From Gemmataceae bacterium (lineage in GTDB: Bacteria; Planctomycetota; Planctomycetia; Gemmatales; Gemmataceae), in contig LR594585.1 in the NCBI GenBank assembly GCA_901538445.1, positions 1,379,500 to 1,443,499 on the forward strand: a DNA stretch of 64,000 bases, in the 5' to 3' direction. Below, in pieces: positions 1-8,332 of this stretch. The notes under the pieces are model-generated. The model saw only the letters and a program-made list of their open reading frames with translations. It did not search any database and was not told the origin of the DNA. Within the stretch, counting starts at the first letter, position 1. Every line of letters begins with the position of its first letter. The translations under genes and the position numbers were made by a program.

Positions 1-843
1 AACCTGCGGGTCGATTGCGGCGAGCCGATCAAGAACTACTTCCCGCCGGTCGTCAGCGAAGACCTGTTCTACCAGGTCCAGGCGGGCATGAAGGCACGGT
101 TCCGCGTTCTCGGCCGGCCGGGCGAGTACGAGACGAACCTGTTTACCGGGATCGTCTTCCACGCTGAGGACCGGACCACGATGTCGGTGCATACGTTCCG
201 TCAGGCCACCACGGCCGGGGGCGAAACCCGGCCCTACCGCTACCTGACCTCGGGCGCGACCGCCAACGGTTCGACTCGCCGGGGCAAGGCATTGTCTTTC
301 CCTTACCCGCCGTTCGAGCAAGGCGTGCTGCAAGCCTTGTCCGAACTGACGGCCGCTGACATTTTGGGCGGCGAAGACGATGGCGATGAGCGAGAAGCGG
401 AAATCGCCGGCCTGACCGGCAAACTGGTCGTTCTCGATCACCGCATCCAGGACGCCGAGCAGAAAGCATCCGACCCGACGGAGGAAAACCCGGAAGTCTA
501 TGTCGGGCTACTCAAGACGCTTCACAAGACGAAAAGAGAGACCGTTCAGCGGTTGGAGGAACTGAAGGCGGACGCGGCGAGTTGCAAGGCGGTCAACCTT
601 GGCGAGGTGCAGTCGCTGCTCGGATTGCTCGCATCGGTTAAGGGCGACGAGTTGAAGGAGGTGCGGCGCAAGCTGAAGGCGAAAGTCCGAAGCTTGGTCA
701 CAGAAATCTGGGTCCACATCACCCGCGTCACGCACATGACTCGCGTCGCTCAAGTCCAGATTCACTTGCGGAACGGGACGATCAAGAAGCTGGCGATTCA
801 GCACACCTCCGGGTTGCGGGCAAAGTCCCGTAAGTCCACCTGA
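1..843 (+). CDS. Large serine recombinase, C-terminal part (5' end outside window)
   Basis: The frame is open from the first base and ends at TGA 841-843, so the catalytic serine domain lies to the left of the window. The visible start contains PPVVSEDLFYQVQ, the usual opening of the recombinase domain of large serine integrases, and residues about 130-220 are a charged coiled-coil-like stretch as in these enzymes. The tail is basic (GLRAKSRKST). Such proteins integrate or excise mobile DNA between att sites. An internal ATG at 88 is not a convincing start, because the family motif begins before it. The 3' end overlaps the end of the convergent gene at 798-1253 by 46 bases. Family assignment is good; whether the missing N-terminal part is intact cannot be seen. 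Confidence 0.85.
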   Translation, partial: NLRVDCGEPIKNYFPPVVSEDLFYQVQAGMKARFRVLGRPGEYETNLFTGIVFHAEDRTTMSVHTFRQATTAGGETRPYRYLTSGATANGSTRRGKALSFPYPPFEQGVLQALSELTAADILGGEDDGDEREAEIAGLTGKLVVLDHRIQDAEQKASDPTEENPEVYVGLLKTLHKTKRETVQRLEELKADAASCKAVNLGEVQSLLGLLASVKGDELKEVRRKLKAKVRSLVTEIWVHITRVTHMTRVAQVQIHLRNGTIKKLAIQHTSGLRAKSRKST

Positions 844-1253
844 GTCAAGTCAGGGAAGGGAACGAGTGCGGCGGAAGGGAGCGTACCGGGTGGGATGTAG
901 CACACCACCCCCGCCATGCCCGACCGCCGCTCGGCCTCTCCGGCGGCCTGCTCGCACAGCTCGTAGGCGGGGTCCGGCCGACGGAACTGAACCGCCTGTC
1001 CCCAACCGTTAACCCACTGCTGCCCGTCCCAGCATTCGCCGAGATGGTTGACGACGACGAAGCAATCGCCGTGCGGCATCCCGGCTTCGAGCTGGAAGTT
1101 GGTTGCCGAGCGGTCTGTGGCAGTCGCATGAGTCAGCGGGTAACGTTCGTTCGCCGAAAGTGATCCGCCCAGTCGAAGTTCCGCTCGGACGGGATGAAGG
1201 CGGCGGCTCTGCGGTCCGTCCGGGGCGTCTGGCTTGAGGTGTGCATTACTCAT
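798..1253 (-). CDS. Hypothetical protein, 151 aa
   Basis: No family recognised. The central part (residues about 58-120: GDCFVVVNHLGECWDG, then PDPAYELCEQAAGEAERR) has the composition of a genuine folded protein, with paired aromatic and glycine residues, while the N-terminal 40 residues are polar and probably disordered. The start overlaps the end of the upstream HTH gene by 8 bases, which suggests co-translation in a leftward operon. Its 3' end runs 46 bases into the convergent recombinase gene. Context suggests an accessory or regulatory gene near the recombinase; function unknown. Confidence 0.6.
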   Translation of the reverse strand: MSNAHLKPDAPDGPQSRRLHPVRAELRLGGSLSANERYPLTHATATDRSATNFQLEAGMPHGDCFVVVNHLGECWDGQQWVNGWGQAVQFRRPDPAYELCEQAAGEAERRSGMAGVVCYIPPGTLPSAALVPFPDLTQVDLRDFARNPEVC

Positions 1254-1566
1254 GACTGACGCCCGTGTCGCTGCTCGCCGCCCTGGGACTGTTCACAGGT
1301 TGGCGCAGCCCATCCCGTTGGAATCGCTCGTACTCCGCGTGGGAAATGGCCCAGGCCGCGTGAGCACCCCGGCCGCCGGACTTCTTCTCAGCCGCGATCC
1401 GCTTCGAGCGGCACCATTCACGGCAGGTGAATTCGGAACGCCCGACCAACCGCGCAAACTCTTCAACCGAATACCACTGGCGAGGTTGCTGACGCGCGAG
1501 GAGGCCGAGCAGCAGACGTTCGATGCGCTCCAGCCTTTCCTCCAAGTTCATCGTCGATGAAGTCAT
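1246..1566 (-). CDS. Excisionase-like helix-turn-helix protein, 106 aa
   Basis: Residues about 5-20 (LEERLERIERLLLGLL) form a short coiled coil, followed by WYSVEEFARLVGRSEFTCREW, a MerR/excisionase-type helix-turn-helix, and then a basic wing (KRIAAEKKSGGRG). Proteins of this type bind DNA as recombination directionality factors or small repressors. The ATG at 1566 is preferred over an upstream in-frame ATG at 1671 because GGAGACGG lies just before it and the longer N-terminus is basic and unpatterned. It lies two genes from the serine recombinase and overlaps the next gene by 8 bases. A role in excision control is inference. Confidence 0.75.
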   Translation of the reverse strand: MTSSTMNLEERLERIERLLLGLLARQQPRQWYSVEEFARLVGRSEFTCREWCRSKRIAAEKKSGGRGAHAAWAISHAEYERFQRDGLRQPVNSPRAASSDTGVSHE

Positions 1567-1648
1567 GGCCCGTCTCCGGTAGAAGTCGGCGGGCTGGTGG
1601 TGGTCCCGCCCGCCTGTCTTGTTGCTGAGACATCGAAGCCTTCGGCCG

Positions 1649-1876
1649 TCACTCGACGGACGACAGGTCAACGGGTTCTTGGTTTTCGAGCGCCGCGACC
1701 GCCGCCGACTTCTCCGGCCCCAGAACGACCGGCAGGAAGACGTGGTCGTACAGCGCCTTCGCGGCCTTGGGGCAGTTGTTCATGTGTTCCTTGACACAAC
1801 AGACCGCGTAGGCCGCGAACGCCGCCGCGAGCAGAACGATCAGGCCGATCAGAACCGCGAATAACGCCGCGAGCAT
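1649..1876 (-). CDS. Small single-span membrane protein, 75 aa
   Basis: Starts at the ATG preceded by GAGGAGACGAACC; a second ATG five codons upstream lacks such a site. Residues 1-27 are one long hydrophobic segment (MLAALFAVLIGLIVLLAAAF), then a Cys pair (VCCVKEHMNNC) and a soluble tail. No family recognised. It sits in the leftward run of small membrane proteins that leads to the coupling protein, so a part in DNA transfer is possible but unproven. Confidence 0.6.
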   Translation of the reverse strand: MLAALFAVLIGLIVLLAAAFAAYAVCCVKEHMNNCPKAAKALYDHVFLPVVLGPEKSAAVAALENQEPVDLSSVE

Positions 1877-1942
1877 GGTTCGTCTCCTCAAGTAAGGGCG
1901 GCACGGGTGACGTGCCGCCGGGTGTGGTGGTTTCAGGGGCTG

Positions 1943-2332
1943 TCAGGCCGACTTCGACTTGCCCCCGAACGCGGCGAACAGGACCGCGCCGATAGCGACC
2001 AAGAGGCCGCCGAGAAACGTCGTGGCCATCATGTTGCCGGTCTTGCGGTCCACGTTCGCCTTCATCCCGCCGAGTTGGCCGGGCAGATGGAGTTCGACCG
2101 GGGTCAGTTCGGCCGTCCGGCGCTTCGGCCGGACCACCCGCCGCTCGACCGGCCGGGCCTTCACGACGCGCGGCGTCACGGCCTGCGGCCTCACGGGCAC
2201 GAGGGCCGTGACGGCGGGAACGACCAGCGGCACGGCGCAGCCGGGGCAGCCGACCTCCCGGCCCGCCAGCTTGCCGCCGGCGGACAGGTTCGCGTCGCAG
2301 TGCGGGCAGCGGAATTTCACTTTCACGGACAT
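1943..2332 (-). CDS. Zinc-ribbon protein with C-terminal membrane segment, 129 aa
   Basis: The N-terminus carries two CxxC pairs (FRCPHCDANLSAGG and VGCPGCAVPL, residues about 8-35), which form a zinc ribbon of the type planctomycetes often place at the start of membrane-anchored proteins. A basic, Val/Pro-rich linker follows, and the C-terminus has one membrane helix (ATTFLGGLLVAIGAVLFAAF). The start chosen has GAGGATGTC just upstream; a longer in-frame start at 2410 would overlap the preceding gene. Cytoplasmic ribbon and tail-type anchoring are inferred. Function unknown. Confidence 0.65.
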   Translation of the reverse strand: MSVKVKFRCPHCDANLSAGGKLAGREVGCPGCAVPLVVPAVTALVPVRPQAVTPRVVKARPVERRVVRPKRRTAELTPVELHLPGQLGGMKANVDRKTGNMMATTFLGGLLVAIGAVLFAAFGGKSKSA

Positions 2333-2385
2333 GACATCCTCGACTTTCTTGGGGTTGGAGTGTTCGGTGTGTCGTTCTCTGGAAC

Positions 2386-2610
2386 TCAGCTCAATCGCCC
2401 GACGATCCACCGTCGGATCATCCGCGACGCGATGCCTCCGGCCACCTTCTTGGCGAGCGCCGGAGCACCGCCCTGCTTCCGGTAGTCGTTGCGGACGTGG
2501 CGGGCCAGCAGGCCGATCAGTGCGAGGGGGACGAACAGCACCGTCCCGCAGACGCCGCCGACCAGGGCCAGGAGAATGAACAGGTCCGTTTCGATACTTG
2601 CGAGAATCAT
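2386..2610 (-). CDS. Small membrane protein, 74 aa
   Basis: One long hydrophobic region at residues 10-36 (LFILLALVGGVCGTVLFVPL) is followed by a basic cytoplasmic-like tail (RHVRNDYRKQGG ... RMIRRWIVGRLS). The start overlaps the stop of the upstream gene as ATGA (2607-2610), the signature of translational coupling. No family recognised. It belongs to the same leftward set of short membrane proteins upstream of the recombinase. Confidence 0.6.
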   Translation of the reverse strand: MILASIETDLFILLALVGGVCGTVLFVPLALIGLLARHVRNDYRKQGGAPALAKKVAGGIASRMIRRWIVGRLS

Positions 2611-2918
2611 CGCTCTCTCTCTTTCATTTGTTGCTGCTCTTGCGCCCTCGCCGAGTACGCTTCGAGCATGGACTCGTACGACCCGTGAACCGTACCCAAC
2701 TCCTGGGTCGTCATCTGCGGAGTCGGGTTGAGCGGCGTGCCGAGTTCACCTGCGTGTTCCGGCTTGCCGAAGTACGTCTCGTGCAGCGTGCCGCGAATGT
2801 CCTTGACGGCCTCGCGGCCCATGGCCTTGAGTTCGGCCGCAAGCGACGGCTGCGACGCCGCCCACTCGGCCCGCTTGGCGAGCATCTGCTCCCAGGCGCT
2901 CGGTTGTTGCTCGGCCAC
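2607..2918 (-). CDS. Hypothetical soluble protein, 103 aa
   Basis: Begins at a GTG with GGGGGTGAC upstream and ends in the ATGA overlap with the next gene. The sequence is polar, Ala/Glu/Gln-rich and predicted helical (AKRAEWAASQPSLAAELKAM; SARAQEQQQMKERER), with no signal peptide or metal motif. No family recognised. Its coupling to two membrane proteins (2386-2610 and 2932-3492) suggests it may be a cytoplasmic partner of them. Confidence 0.55.
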   Translation of the reverse strand: MAEQQPSAWEQMLAKRAEWAASQPSLAAELKAMGREAVKDIRGTLHETYFGKPEHAGELGTPLNPTPQMTTQELGTVHGSYESMLEAYSARAQEQQQMKERER

Positions 2919-2931
2919 ACGTCACCCCCGT

Positions 2932-3492
2932 TCAGAAGCGGCCCGAGCGGAAGCGTCGGGCCAGATACTGTTGCTCCAACTGGGCGTCCTTCATGTCGGC
3001 GAGGCGCTTGCGGGTGATCTCCACCGAGATCGCCTCGACGAACATGATGGAAAGGAAGCCCGCCATTACGAACCAGCCGAGCGGCTTGTCGAAGTGGGTC
3101 AGCACGCCGCCAACGGCGAACATCAGGAAGGCTTCGGCCGCCTTGGCGTTCCCTTCCGTGCGGATGCGCGGGAACAGCTTGAAGGCGAGCCACGGGTAGC
3201 CCTCGTACCGGCTGTGCAAAATCACCCCGTTCCGCCAGTTCCGGTACTGCCGCATCCGCTGGCCGATAACCGCGAGGAACCAAAACCCCCAGAACAGCAG
3301 CACGGGCGGGCTGTTCGTAAATCCCGCGTACATCGGGATCATGAAGAAAGACCCAAGGCCCACCATCCCGATCCCTTCGCGGCCATAGTCACGCCTGAGA
3401 AAAACCGTCAGGCACAGGGCATGAACCCTGGCGATAAAAAGCAGCAGATTGAAGTTCGCCGCCATCGACGAACCGCCATTTCCGGTTGACAT
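2932..3492 (-). CDS. Multi-span membrane protein, 186 aa
   Basis: About five hydrophobic segments are visible: near residues 14-32, 43-60, 62-78, 118-134 and 137-153. A loop rich in Arg and Tyr (QRMRQYRNWRNGVILHSRYEGY) lies between the third and fourth, and the tail is basic. No enzymatic motif is present. It begins 129 bases downstream of the coupling-protein stop, in the same direction, with GGAGGATGTC before the ATG. It could be an inner-membrane component working with the coupling protein; this is inferred from position only. Confidence 0.6.
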   Translation of the reverse strand: MSTGNGGSSMAANFNLLLFIARVHALCLTVFLRRDYGREGIGMVGLGSFFMIPMYAGFTNSPPVLLFWGFWFLAVIGQRMRQYRNWRNGVILHSRYEGYPWLAFKLFPRIRTEGNAKAAEAFLMFAVGGVLTHFDKPLGWFVMAGFLSIMFVEAISVEITRKRLADMKDAQLEQQYLARRFRSGRF

Positions 3493-3620
3493 GACATCCT
3501 CCTTTCACGCGACAATGATTATGGGCCGAGAGACACTTGTTGCGGTTGGACCGCGAGTAACACGGACCGACCGTCGTTGGGCGTGTGAAGCCCCTACCCG
3601 CACGCCCGGCGCGGGCCGTT

Positions 3621-5243
3621 TCACGAAGCACCTCCGTTTTGGGAGAAGCTGGTCGCCAGCCAGTTCTTCCCCGAGGCGAACGGCTGGCCCGAGCGGACCA
3701 CGAAGCAGTCGCAGACGAACCCGTTGCGCGGCCCGCCAGTCCGAAGCCCGTGCATGAAGTCGTTGGCTTGCAGCGTGTTCTCGTAGGCTTCCGAGAAGTT
3801 GCTGCTGAACTGGCTGCCGCCCAAAAGGGTCTGGTACGCCCCGTCCGACGGCGAACTCGCCCCCCCCGTGAAGGTGGTCAGCGACCGGCCGACCAGGCCG
3901 CTGGCCCAGTTCGCCGTCTCCAGGTCGCCCAGGGCGTGGAAGACCTTCGTCGTCAGCGACGCCTGGAGCGCGTCGACGTACTGCTTGCCGTTTTGCCCGC
4001 CGAGGGCCGCGTAGTAGCCCGGCAGCGACTGCGAGAGCATCACCATGCAGCCGTGGTGGCTGCGGCACTGGGCCAGGAAGTGGGCATCAAAACTGGTGAC
4101 CGCGGTCTGGGCCTCGTCGCACCAAACCACCACCGGCGGCGTGTCGGCCGATGCCACGCGGGCCAGGATGGCCCGCTGCACGAGGTACTTCCACCCGCCG
4201 ATGACGAACGCGCCCACTTCCCCGTACCGGGACACCGGCATGTCGATCAGCAGCCAGCGGCCGCGGAACAGGTCGTCCGGCCGGACGTTGGTGGTGGTGC
4301 TGGCCAGTTCCCGGACCGTCCCCACGTTGAACACGTGCAGGAGCCCGAGTGCCCCGACCATGATCGACGAGCGCGTTTTGTCGGCCATGTTCGGCAGTTC
4401 GCCCAGGAAATACTCCTTGGCGAGGTCGAAGTCGTGCCGCTCGACCGGCGACTTGGGCTTGCCCCACGCCGCCTTCAGGCACTGGTTGTGGAAGCCGGCC
4501 AGCCACTCGTCGGAGGTGAACTGCGACGGGTGTGTCGCGGCACCGACCAGGAACCGGTGCAGGTCGGGTGCGGTGACGCGGCCCGTGGCCCGCTTGACGA
4601 CCTCCACGGCGTTGAAGATCATCCGCTCGGTCTCGCGCTGCCAGAAGTCGGCCGCCTCCCGCTTGTCCGTGTCGGCGGAACGGAGTGTCTCGCCGATGAC
4701 CGTGATGCACTTGGTGATGTTGCGGGTCTCGCCCCCTTGGCTCATCTCGAAGTCGAGGAAGTTGAACCTCAGGTGGTGTTCGGGCGAGAAGATCAGCAGG
4801 TCGTCCGCTCGGCCCGCGTCACGGAAAATCTTCTGCCACATGGCCCGATCTTCTCCGGGCTTGGCCGCGACGATGAGGCCGCCGCTGCCCGCCCGGCTCA
4901 CCAGGGCTTCCGCGAGCACCCGGCCGCTGGAGGAGGTCTTGCCCGACCCGGTCATGCCGTAGATGCCGACCCCGCCCGCCAGCAGGTCGCGCTCGGTAAA
5001 GACGTTCTCCTCGTCCCAATGAAACAGGACGCGATCCAGGCCATCGCCGACTGCTTGCCGACTTGGCCGACACACGCCGGACAGTGCCGCATGCACGATG
5101 AAAATCGTGCCGATGGCCGCTCCACCCAAGCTGAGCAACCGGTCATTCGGGAGGCCGCGTTCGGGAATCAGTGCCGCCATGCAAACGATGGCAACACCGC
5201 CGCCGCACTGGATGACCTGACGAAGGGGTGGCGGCTTATTCAT
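3621..5243 (-). CDS. VirD4/TraD-type conjugative coupling protein (T4CP)
   Basis: This is a membrane-anchored DNA-pumping ATPase that links the relaxosome to a secretion channel. Two N-terminal hydrophobic stretches (about residues 12-27 and 38-56) provide the anchor. Walker A is at residues 96-104 (GMTGSGKTS) and Walker B is VVVWCDEAQT near residue 375, with a C-terminal sensor region SQSLPGYYAALGG. At 540 aa it is in the normal range for compact T4CPs. It starts 8 bases inside the end of the ParB-like gene, so the two are probably co-translated. No VirB-like channel genes are visible in this window, so the element may be mobilisable or may carry the channel elsewhere. Confidence 0.9.
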   Translation of the reverse strand: MNKPPPLRQVIQCGGGVAIVCMAALIPERGLPNDRLLSLGGAAIGTIFIVHAALSGVCRPSRQAVGDGLDRVLFHWDEENVFTERDLLAGGVGIYGMTGSGKTSSSGRVLAEALVSRAGSGGLIVAAKPGEDRAMWQKIFRDAGRADDLLIFSPEHHLRFNFLDFEMSQGGETRNITKCITVIGETLRSADTDKREAADFWQRETERMIFNAVEVVKRATGRVTAPDLHRFLVGAATHPSQFTSDEWLAGFHNQCLKAAWGKPKSPVERHDFDLAKEYFLGELPNMADKTRSSIMVGALGLLHVFNVGTVRELASTTTNVRPDDLFRGRWLLIDMPVSRYGEVGAFVIGGWKYLVQRAILARVASADTPPVVVWCDEAQTAVTSFDAHFLAQCRSHHGCMVMLSQSLPGYYAALGGQNGKQYVDALQASLTTKVFHALGDLETANWASGLVGRSLTTFTGGASSPSDGAYQTLLGGSQFSSNFSEAYENTLQANDFMHGLRTGGPRNGFVCDCFVVRSGQPFASGKNWLATSFSQNGGAS

Positions 5244-6039
5244 GGCCCACCCCCTTCTTGGCTTCGTCCTTCATGACGGAGGTGAAGGTCTTCGAGTCAA
5301 AACCGCGATCCGCCGCCCACCGCGCTTTCTTCAAGGCATCGCCGAGGGCCGCGATCAAGTCCGAAAGCGAAAGCCCCTGGCCGCTAACCGAGACTGTGAC
5401 GCCGGAAGGCAACGGGCAGTTGATGCGGTTGACCCGAACCTGCGACTCGGCGTCGCCGCGCTTCTTGCGAACGCGGCTGGCTACGGCATCACGCGATGCC
5501 CCGGACAGTTTGAACGCGAGTAGCTCTGCCTGCTGCTCGGCAGGCACACGGCTGAGTTCATAGACGGTCGTAATCCCGATGCGTGCCGCTTCAAAAGCCG
5601 CGATCACTTCGGGCACGCAGCGAGAAGCCGAGAGGTACTTGCTGACCACTGACTCGCCCAGCTTGAGATGGGCCGCCAGTTCCTTGTTGCTCCATCCGGG
5701 ATTTAAGCGAAGCAGTTCCTCGAAGGCGTGCCACTTCTCGCTGTCGCGGAGGTCGGCCCGGTGCAGGTTCTCGGTCAGTTGCAGGATCTTGACCTGCGTC
5801 TCCGTCAGCGGTTCGTCGATGATGGTCACAAGCAGTTCCGGTATTCCTGCCCGAATGGCGGCCCGCAGCCGCCGCTCGCCCGCGATGATCGTCCCATCGG
5901 CACGGGCGAAGACCGGTTGCAACTGGCCTTCGGCCTTCATGGATTCGGCCAGCCGCCGTTCGTCGTCGTCGTCGAAGTGCCCCCTCACTTGTTTCGCGGT
6001 CCTGAACCAGTTGACCGGCTTCTTTGCCTGTACGACCAT
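5236..6039 (-). CDS. ParB/Spo0J-family DNA-binding protein
   Basis: The N-terminal ParB domain shows the nucleotide-binding box GTIIAGERRLRAAIRAG and the motif LTENLHRADLRD; a helix-turn-helix follows (WSNKELAAHLKLGESVVSKYL). ParB proteins are CTP-dependent clamps that bind centromere-like sites. The ATG at 6039 is preferred because GGGGAG lies 8 bases upstream; a start at 6102 would overlap the upstream gene by 11 bases and is also possible. There is no ParA beside it: the only ParA lies at 23.8 kb with its own small partner. This copy may therefore act as a plasmid regulator or nucleoid-binding protein rather than the main partition adaptor. Confidence 0.88.
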   Translation of the reverse strand: MVVQAKKPVNWFRTAKQVRGHFDDDDERRLAESMKAEGQLQPVFARADGTIIAGERRLRAAIRAGIPELLVTIIDEPLTETQVKILQLTENLHRADLRDSEKWHAFEELLRLNPGWSNKELAAHLKLGESVVSKYLSASRCVPEVIAAFEAARIGITTVYELSRVPAEQQAELLAFKLSGASRDAVASRVRKKRGDAESQVRVNRINCPLPSGVTVSVSGQGLSLSDLIAALGDALKKARWAADRGFDSKTFTSVMKDEAKKGVGHE

Positions 6040-6091
6040 GTTTTGCTCCCCTGCTCGCGTTAAAGGGTTCTGAACGTCCGTCGGTTCCGTC

Positions 6092-7558
6092 TCAGTCGTC
6101 ATCGCCGATGCGGTCGGCGGCGGGGTCGTACTCCAGGACGACTTGCCGCGTTGTCGCCCGCCGCAGGCGGCTGACGCGCACGCCGTTGCGGGCCAACGAC
6201 TCGCCCAGGTGCTTGAGTTGCCGGCCGAGCGCCATCGGCGTGTCGGGCCAGAATTCCGGTGATTGCCGGATCTGGTTGGCTTTCGCGGTCTCGTGCAGCC
6301 GCTGGAGGAGGTCGGTCGCCTCTCCCGTCCACCGCCGCACTTGCCGGGCGAAGAGCAGTAGGGTCAGGGCGAGCGTGTTGTCGAATGCGCCGCGCTTCTG
6401 GCGGGCTTCGGCCTGGGCCATCGCCTCGTCGAACCCGGCGGCCGACGCGCCGACCACCTCGGCGACGGCCCGCCCCATCAGGTGGAAGTCGGCCATGCGG
6501 CTCAGACCCTGCCGGTCGACGGTCGGCAGGACCGACATCGCCCTCGAAAGCGTCGTCAGGACGGCCCCCAGCAGCCGCGGCCGGGCACCCAGGAACTCGC
6601 GTTCGACGTGCTCCAGCACCTGCCTTCGTTCCGGCGGCAGCCGGTCCAGGTCGAGGATCAGCGAGCGGTCGAGGAAGTCCGGCCGGTTGGTCGGCAGCCG
6701 CAGCCCGTTGAGGACGACCGGCCGCTGGAACGACAGGATGAACTCGTCGGCGTCCGTGTACAGCTTCCGCCGCGCGATGCCCCGGCCGGTCACGGCCTGG
6801 CAGAACAGGTCCGCCTCCTGCGGGGTCATGCCGTCGGTGTTGTCGAAGACGGGGACCGCGTGCTTGAAGAAGACCAGCGGCAGGTCGGCCCGCGTGTCCC
6901 GCCCCAGCAGTTCGACGCGGGACGGGTCGAGCAGCCGGCGGAGGACCGCCGAGAACGTACTCTTGGCCGACCCGTGCGGGCCGACCAGAACGAGGATCGG
7001 CCGGGGCATCGGCACCAGGGCCGCCGCCAGCCAGCACGTCAGGAGAAGGCGGTCGCCGTCCGACCCCAGGGGCGGCAGGAAGTCCCACAGCTCCGCGAGG
7101 TCGCCTCCCTGCTCCGGCTCGGGCAGCGGCTGCTGGTGGGCGAACCGGCGGAACAGGCTCGGCGGGTGGCTCACGACGCCCCAGCCCTCCGCGTCCACGC
7201 GGACCGCCCGCCAGCGGTCGTCGCACAGATCGACCCACAGAGCCTTGCGGTCCGGCGACCAGCTACTGCGGTTGGACAGTTCCCGCCGCTCCTCGTCCGC
7301 GAGGGCTTCGAGCAGGGCGACCTTCTCGCGGATGACACTGGAGCGGTAGGCGACCCCCTGGCGGAGAAAGTACCGGGTCAGCCAACTGCGGAACGCCTTG
7401 GTGGCGAGCCGGTGCGTCTCGTAGTGGCCGCGGACCGGCATCCGCGCCCAATCCATCCCGTGCTGGTCGGTGAACAGCGTCAGGCCGCTGGCCGCGATCC
7501 AGTCGGGCAACGGTTCCGTCCCGGCCGGCTGTTCGGTGACTTCGCTGAGGCGATTCAT
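6092..7558 (-). CDS. Primase/helicase-type P-loop ATPase
   Basis: The central domain has Walker A LVGPHGSAKSTF (near residue 200), an acidic motif PVFDNTDGMT, and a sensor-like LNGLRLPTNRPDFLDRSLIL, which together match D5/P4-type superfamily 3 helicase domains found in plasmid and phage replication proteins. The N-terminal 170 residues resemble the linker part of such proteins, but no primase active site is visible. GGAAGGAT precedes the start. The gene ends close to or overlapping the ParB-like gene, which suggests a replication/maintenance operon with the coupling protein. Its exact role, replication helicase or copy control, is uncertain. Confidence 0.7.
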   Translation of the reverse strand: MNRLSEVTEQPAGTEPLPDWIAASGLTLFTDQHGMDWARMPVRGHYETHRLATKAFRSWLTRYFLRQGVAYRSSVIREKVALLEALADEERRELSNRSSWSPDRKALWVDLCDDRWRAVRVDAEGWGVVSHPPSLFRRFAHQQPLPEPEQGGDLAELWDFLPPLGSDGDRLLLTCWLAAALVPMPRPILVLVGPHGSAKSTFSAVLRRLLDPSRVELLGRDTRADLPLVFFKHAVPVFDNTDGMTPQEADLFCQAVTGRGIARRKLYTDADEFILSFQRPVVLNGLRLPTNRPDFLDRSLILDLDRLPPERRQVLEHVEREFLGARPRLLGAVLTTLSRAMSVLPTVDRQGLSRMADFHLMGRAVAEVVGASAAGFDEAMAQAEARQKRGAFDNTLALTLLLFARQVRRWTGEATDLLQRLHETAKANQIRQSPEFWPDTPMALGRQLKHLGESLARNGVRVSRLRRATTRQVVLEYDPAADRIGDDD

Positions 7559-7852
7559 GGCGGCCGATCCTTCCAGAGGCGAGAGTTCTTGGCGACCATC
7601 GTCGGAACCGTCATCCCGTCATCCGGCTCGCCTCAGCGCGCACCGCGGACGCGACCGCACGGTGAGGCGGCCGGCGACCCGAACGGGGTGGTCGCGGCGA
7701 GAGGGATGGCATCGAGCCGGTTCACGTCAGGCTCGACACCAGAACGATACGCGATGCCGAACCGCCGAGACGGACCTCGGAAACGTGTTGTCGAGGCTGC
7801 CAAAAGTCGTGTGGGAAGAAGTGTTTGCGATGACCGGAAGTGTGCAACGGGT
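7559..7852. other. Intergenic region upstream of the ATPase operon
   Basis: About 300 bases with no convincing gene on either strand; it should hold the promoter for the leftward ATPase-ParB-coupling operon. No clear operator or tandem repeat was recognised by eye. Confidence 0.4.
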
Positions 7853-7883
7853 GGGGCGGTTGCTTCAGGAGCGAGACCGCCCC
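7853..7883 (-). terminator. Hairpin overlapping the end of the 154-aa gene
   Basis: GGGGCGGT (7853-7860) and ACCGCCCC (7876-7883) are a perfect 8-base inverted repeat around the stop codon at 7865. It lacks a T-tract, so it may be a weak terminator or an RNA-stabilising hairpin. Confidence 0.4.
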
Positions 7884-8329
7884 TGGTCTAGTGCCGCGGC
7901 GGCGGACTCCAGGTTCCGGATGAGTTGCTTGGCGTGTTCCGGCCCTTCGGCGAGGCCGAATTCCTGATACCGCTTGATGAGGACCGCCCGGTCCTCCTCT
8001 GGCGGCATCGCATCGGGGTCCGTGCGAGTTGATCCCTGGGCTTCGACAAGAGCGGTGAACGCGAGCTGCCGTTCTGACTCCATCATGTCGAAGAGCCGTT
8101 CACGGACTGTATGCCCAGGCCCGTTGCCGCTCCTGTCGAAGAAGAATGGCATGCCGTGCCCCGCATCGGCTGGCGGCCGGTCGAAGGCTTGCGGGAAGCG
8201 GCGGCGGAGGGTTCCGAGGGTCAGCCGGTCGGACGGGAATTCCAGTTCGGCGAGGAGGTGGGGGCGGTCGTTCAAGGGGCGCTCGTCGGTTGTTCCCCCG
8301 ACACTACCGCAACCTGGCGGTACGCGCAA
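7865..8329 (-). CDS. Hypothetical protein, up to 154 aa
   Basis: No family recognised. The C-terminal two thirds (HTVRERLFDMMESERQLAFT, then EEDRAVLIKRYQEFGLAEG) look like a helical, acidic soluble protein. The start is uncertain: the longest frame begins at a TTG just 3 bases after the HEAT-repeat gene stop, and a TTG at residue 19 is another possibility; neither has a strong ribosome site. Its position directly after the HEAT gene suggests co-transcription. Confidence 0.45.
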   Translation of the reverse strand: MRVPPGCGSVGGTTDERPLNDRPHLLAELEFPSDRLTLGTLRRRFPQAFDRPPADAGHGMPFFFDRSGNGPGHTVRERLFDMMESERQLAFTALVEAQGSTRTDPDAMPPEEDRAVLIKRYQEFGLAEGPEHAKQLIRNLESAAAALDQGRSRS

Positions 8330-8332
8330 GCG

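Noticed and set aside
3585-5276. 563-aa open frame opposite the coupling protein
   Set aside because: Antisense shadow of the coupling-protein gene; no motif and biased composition.
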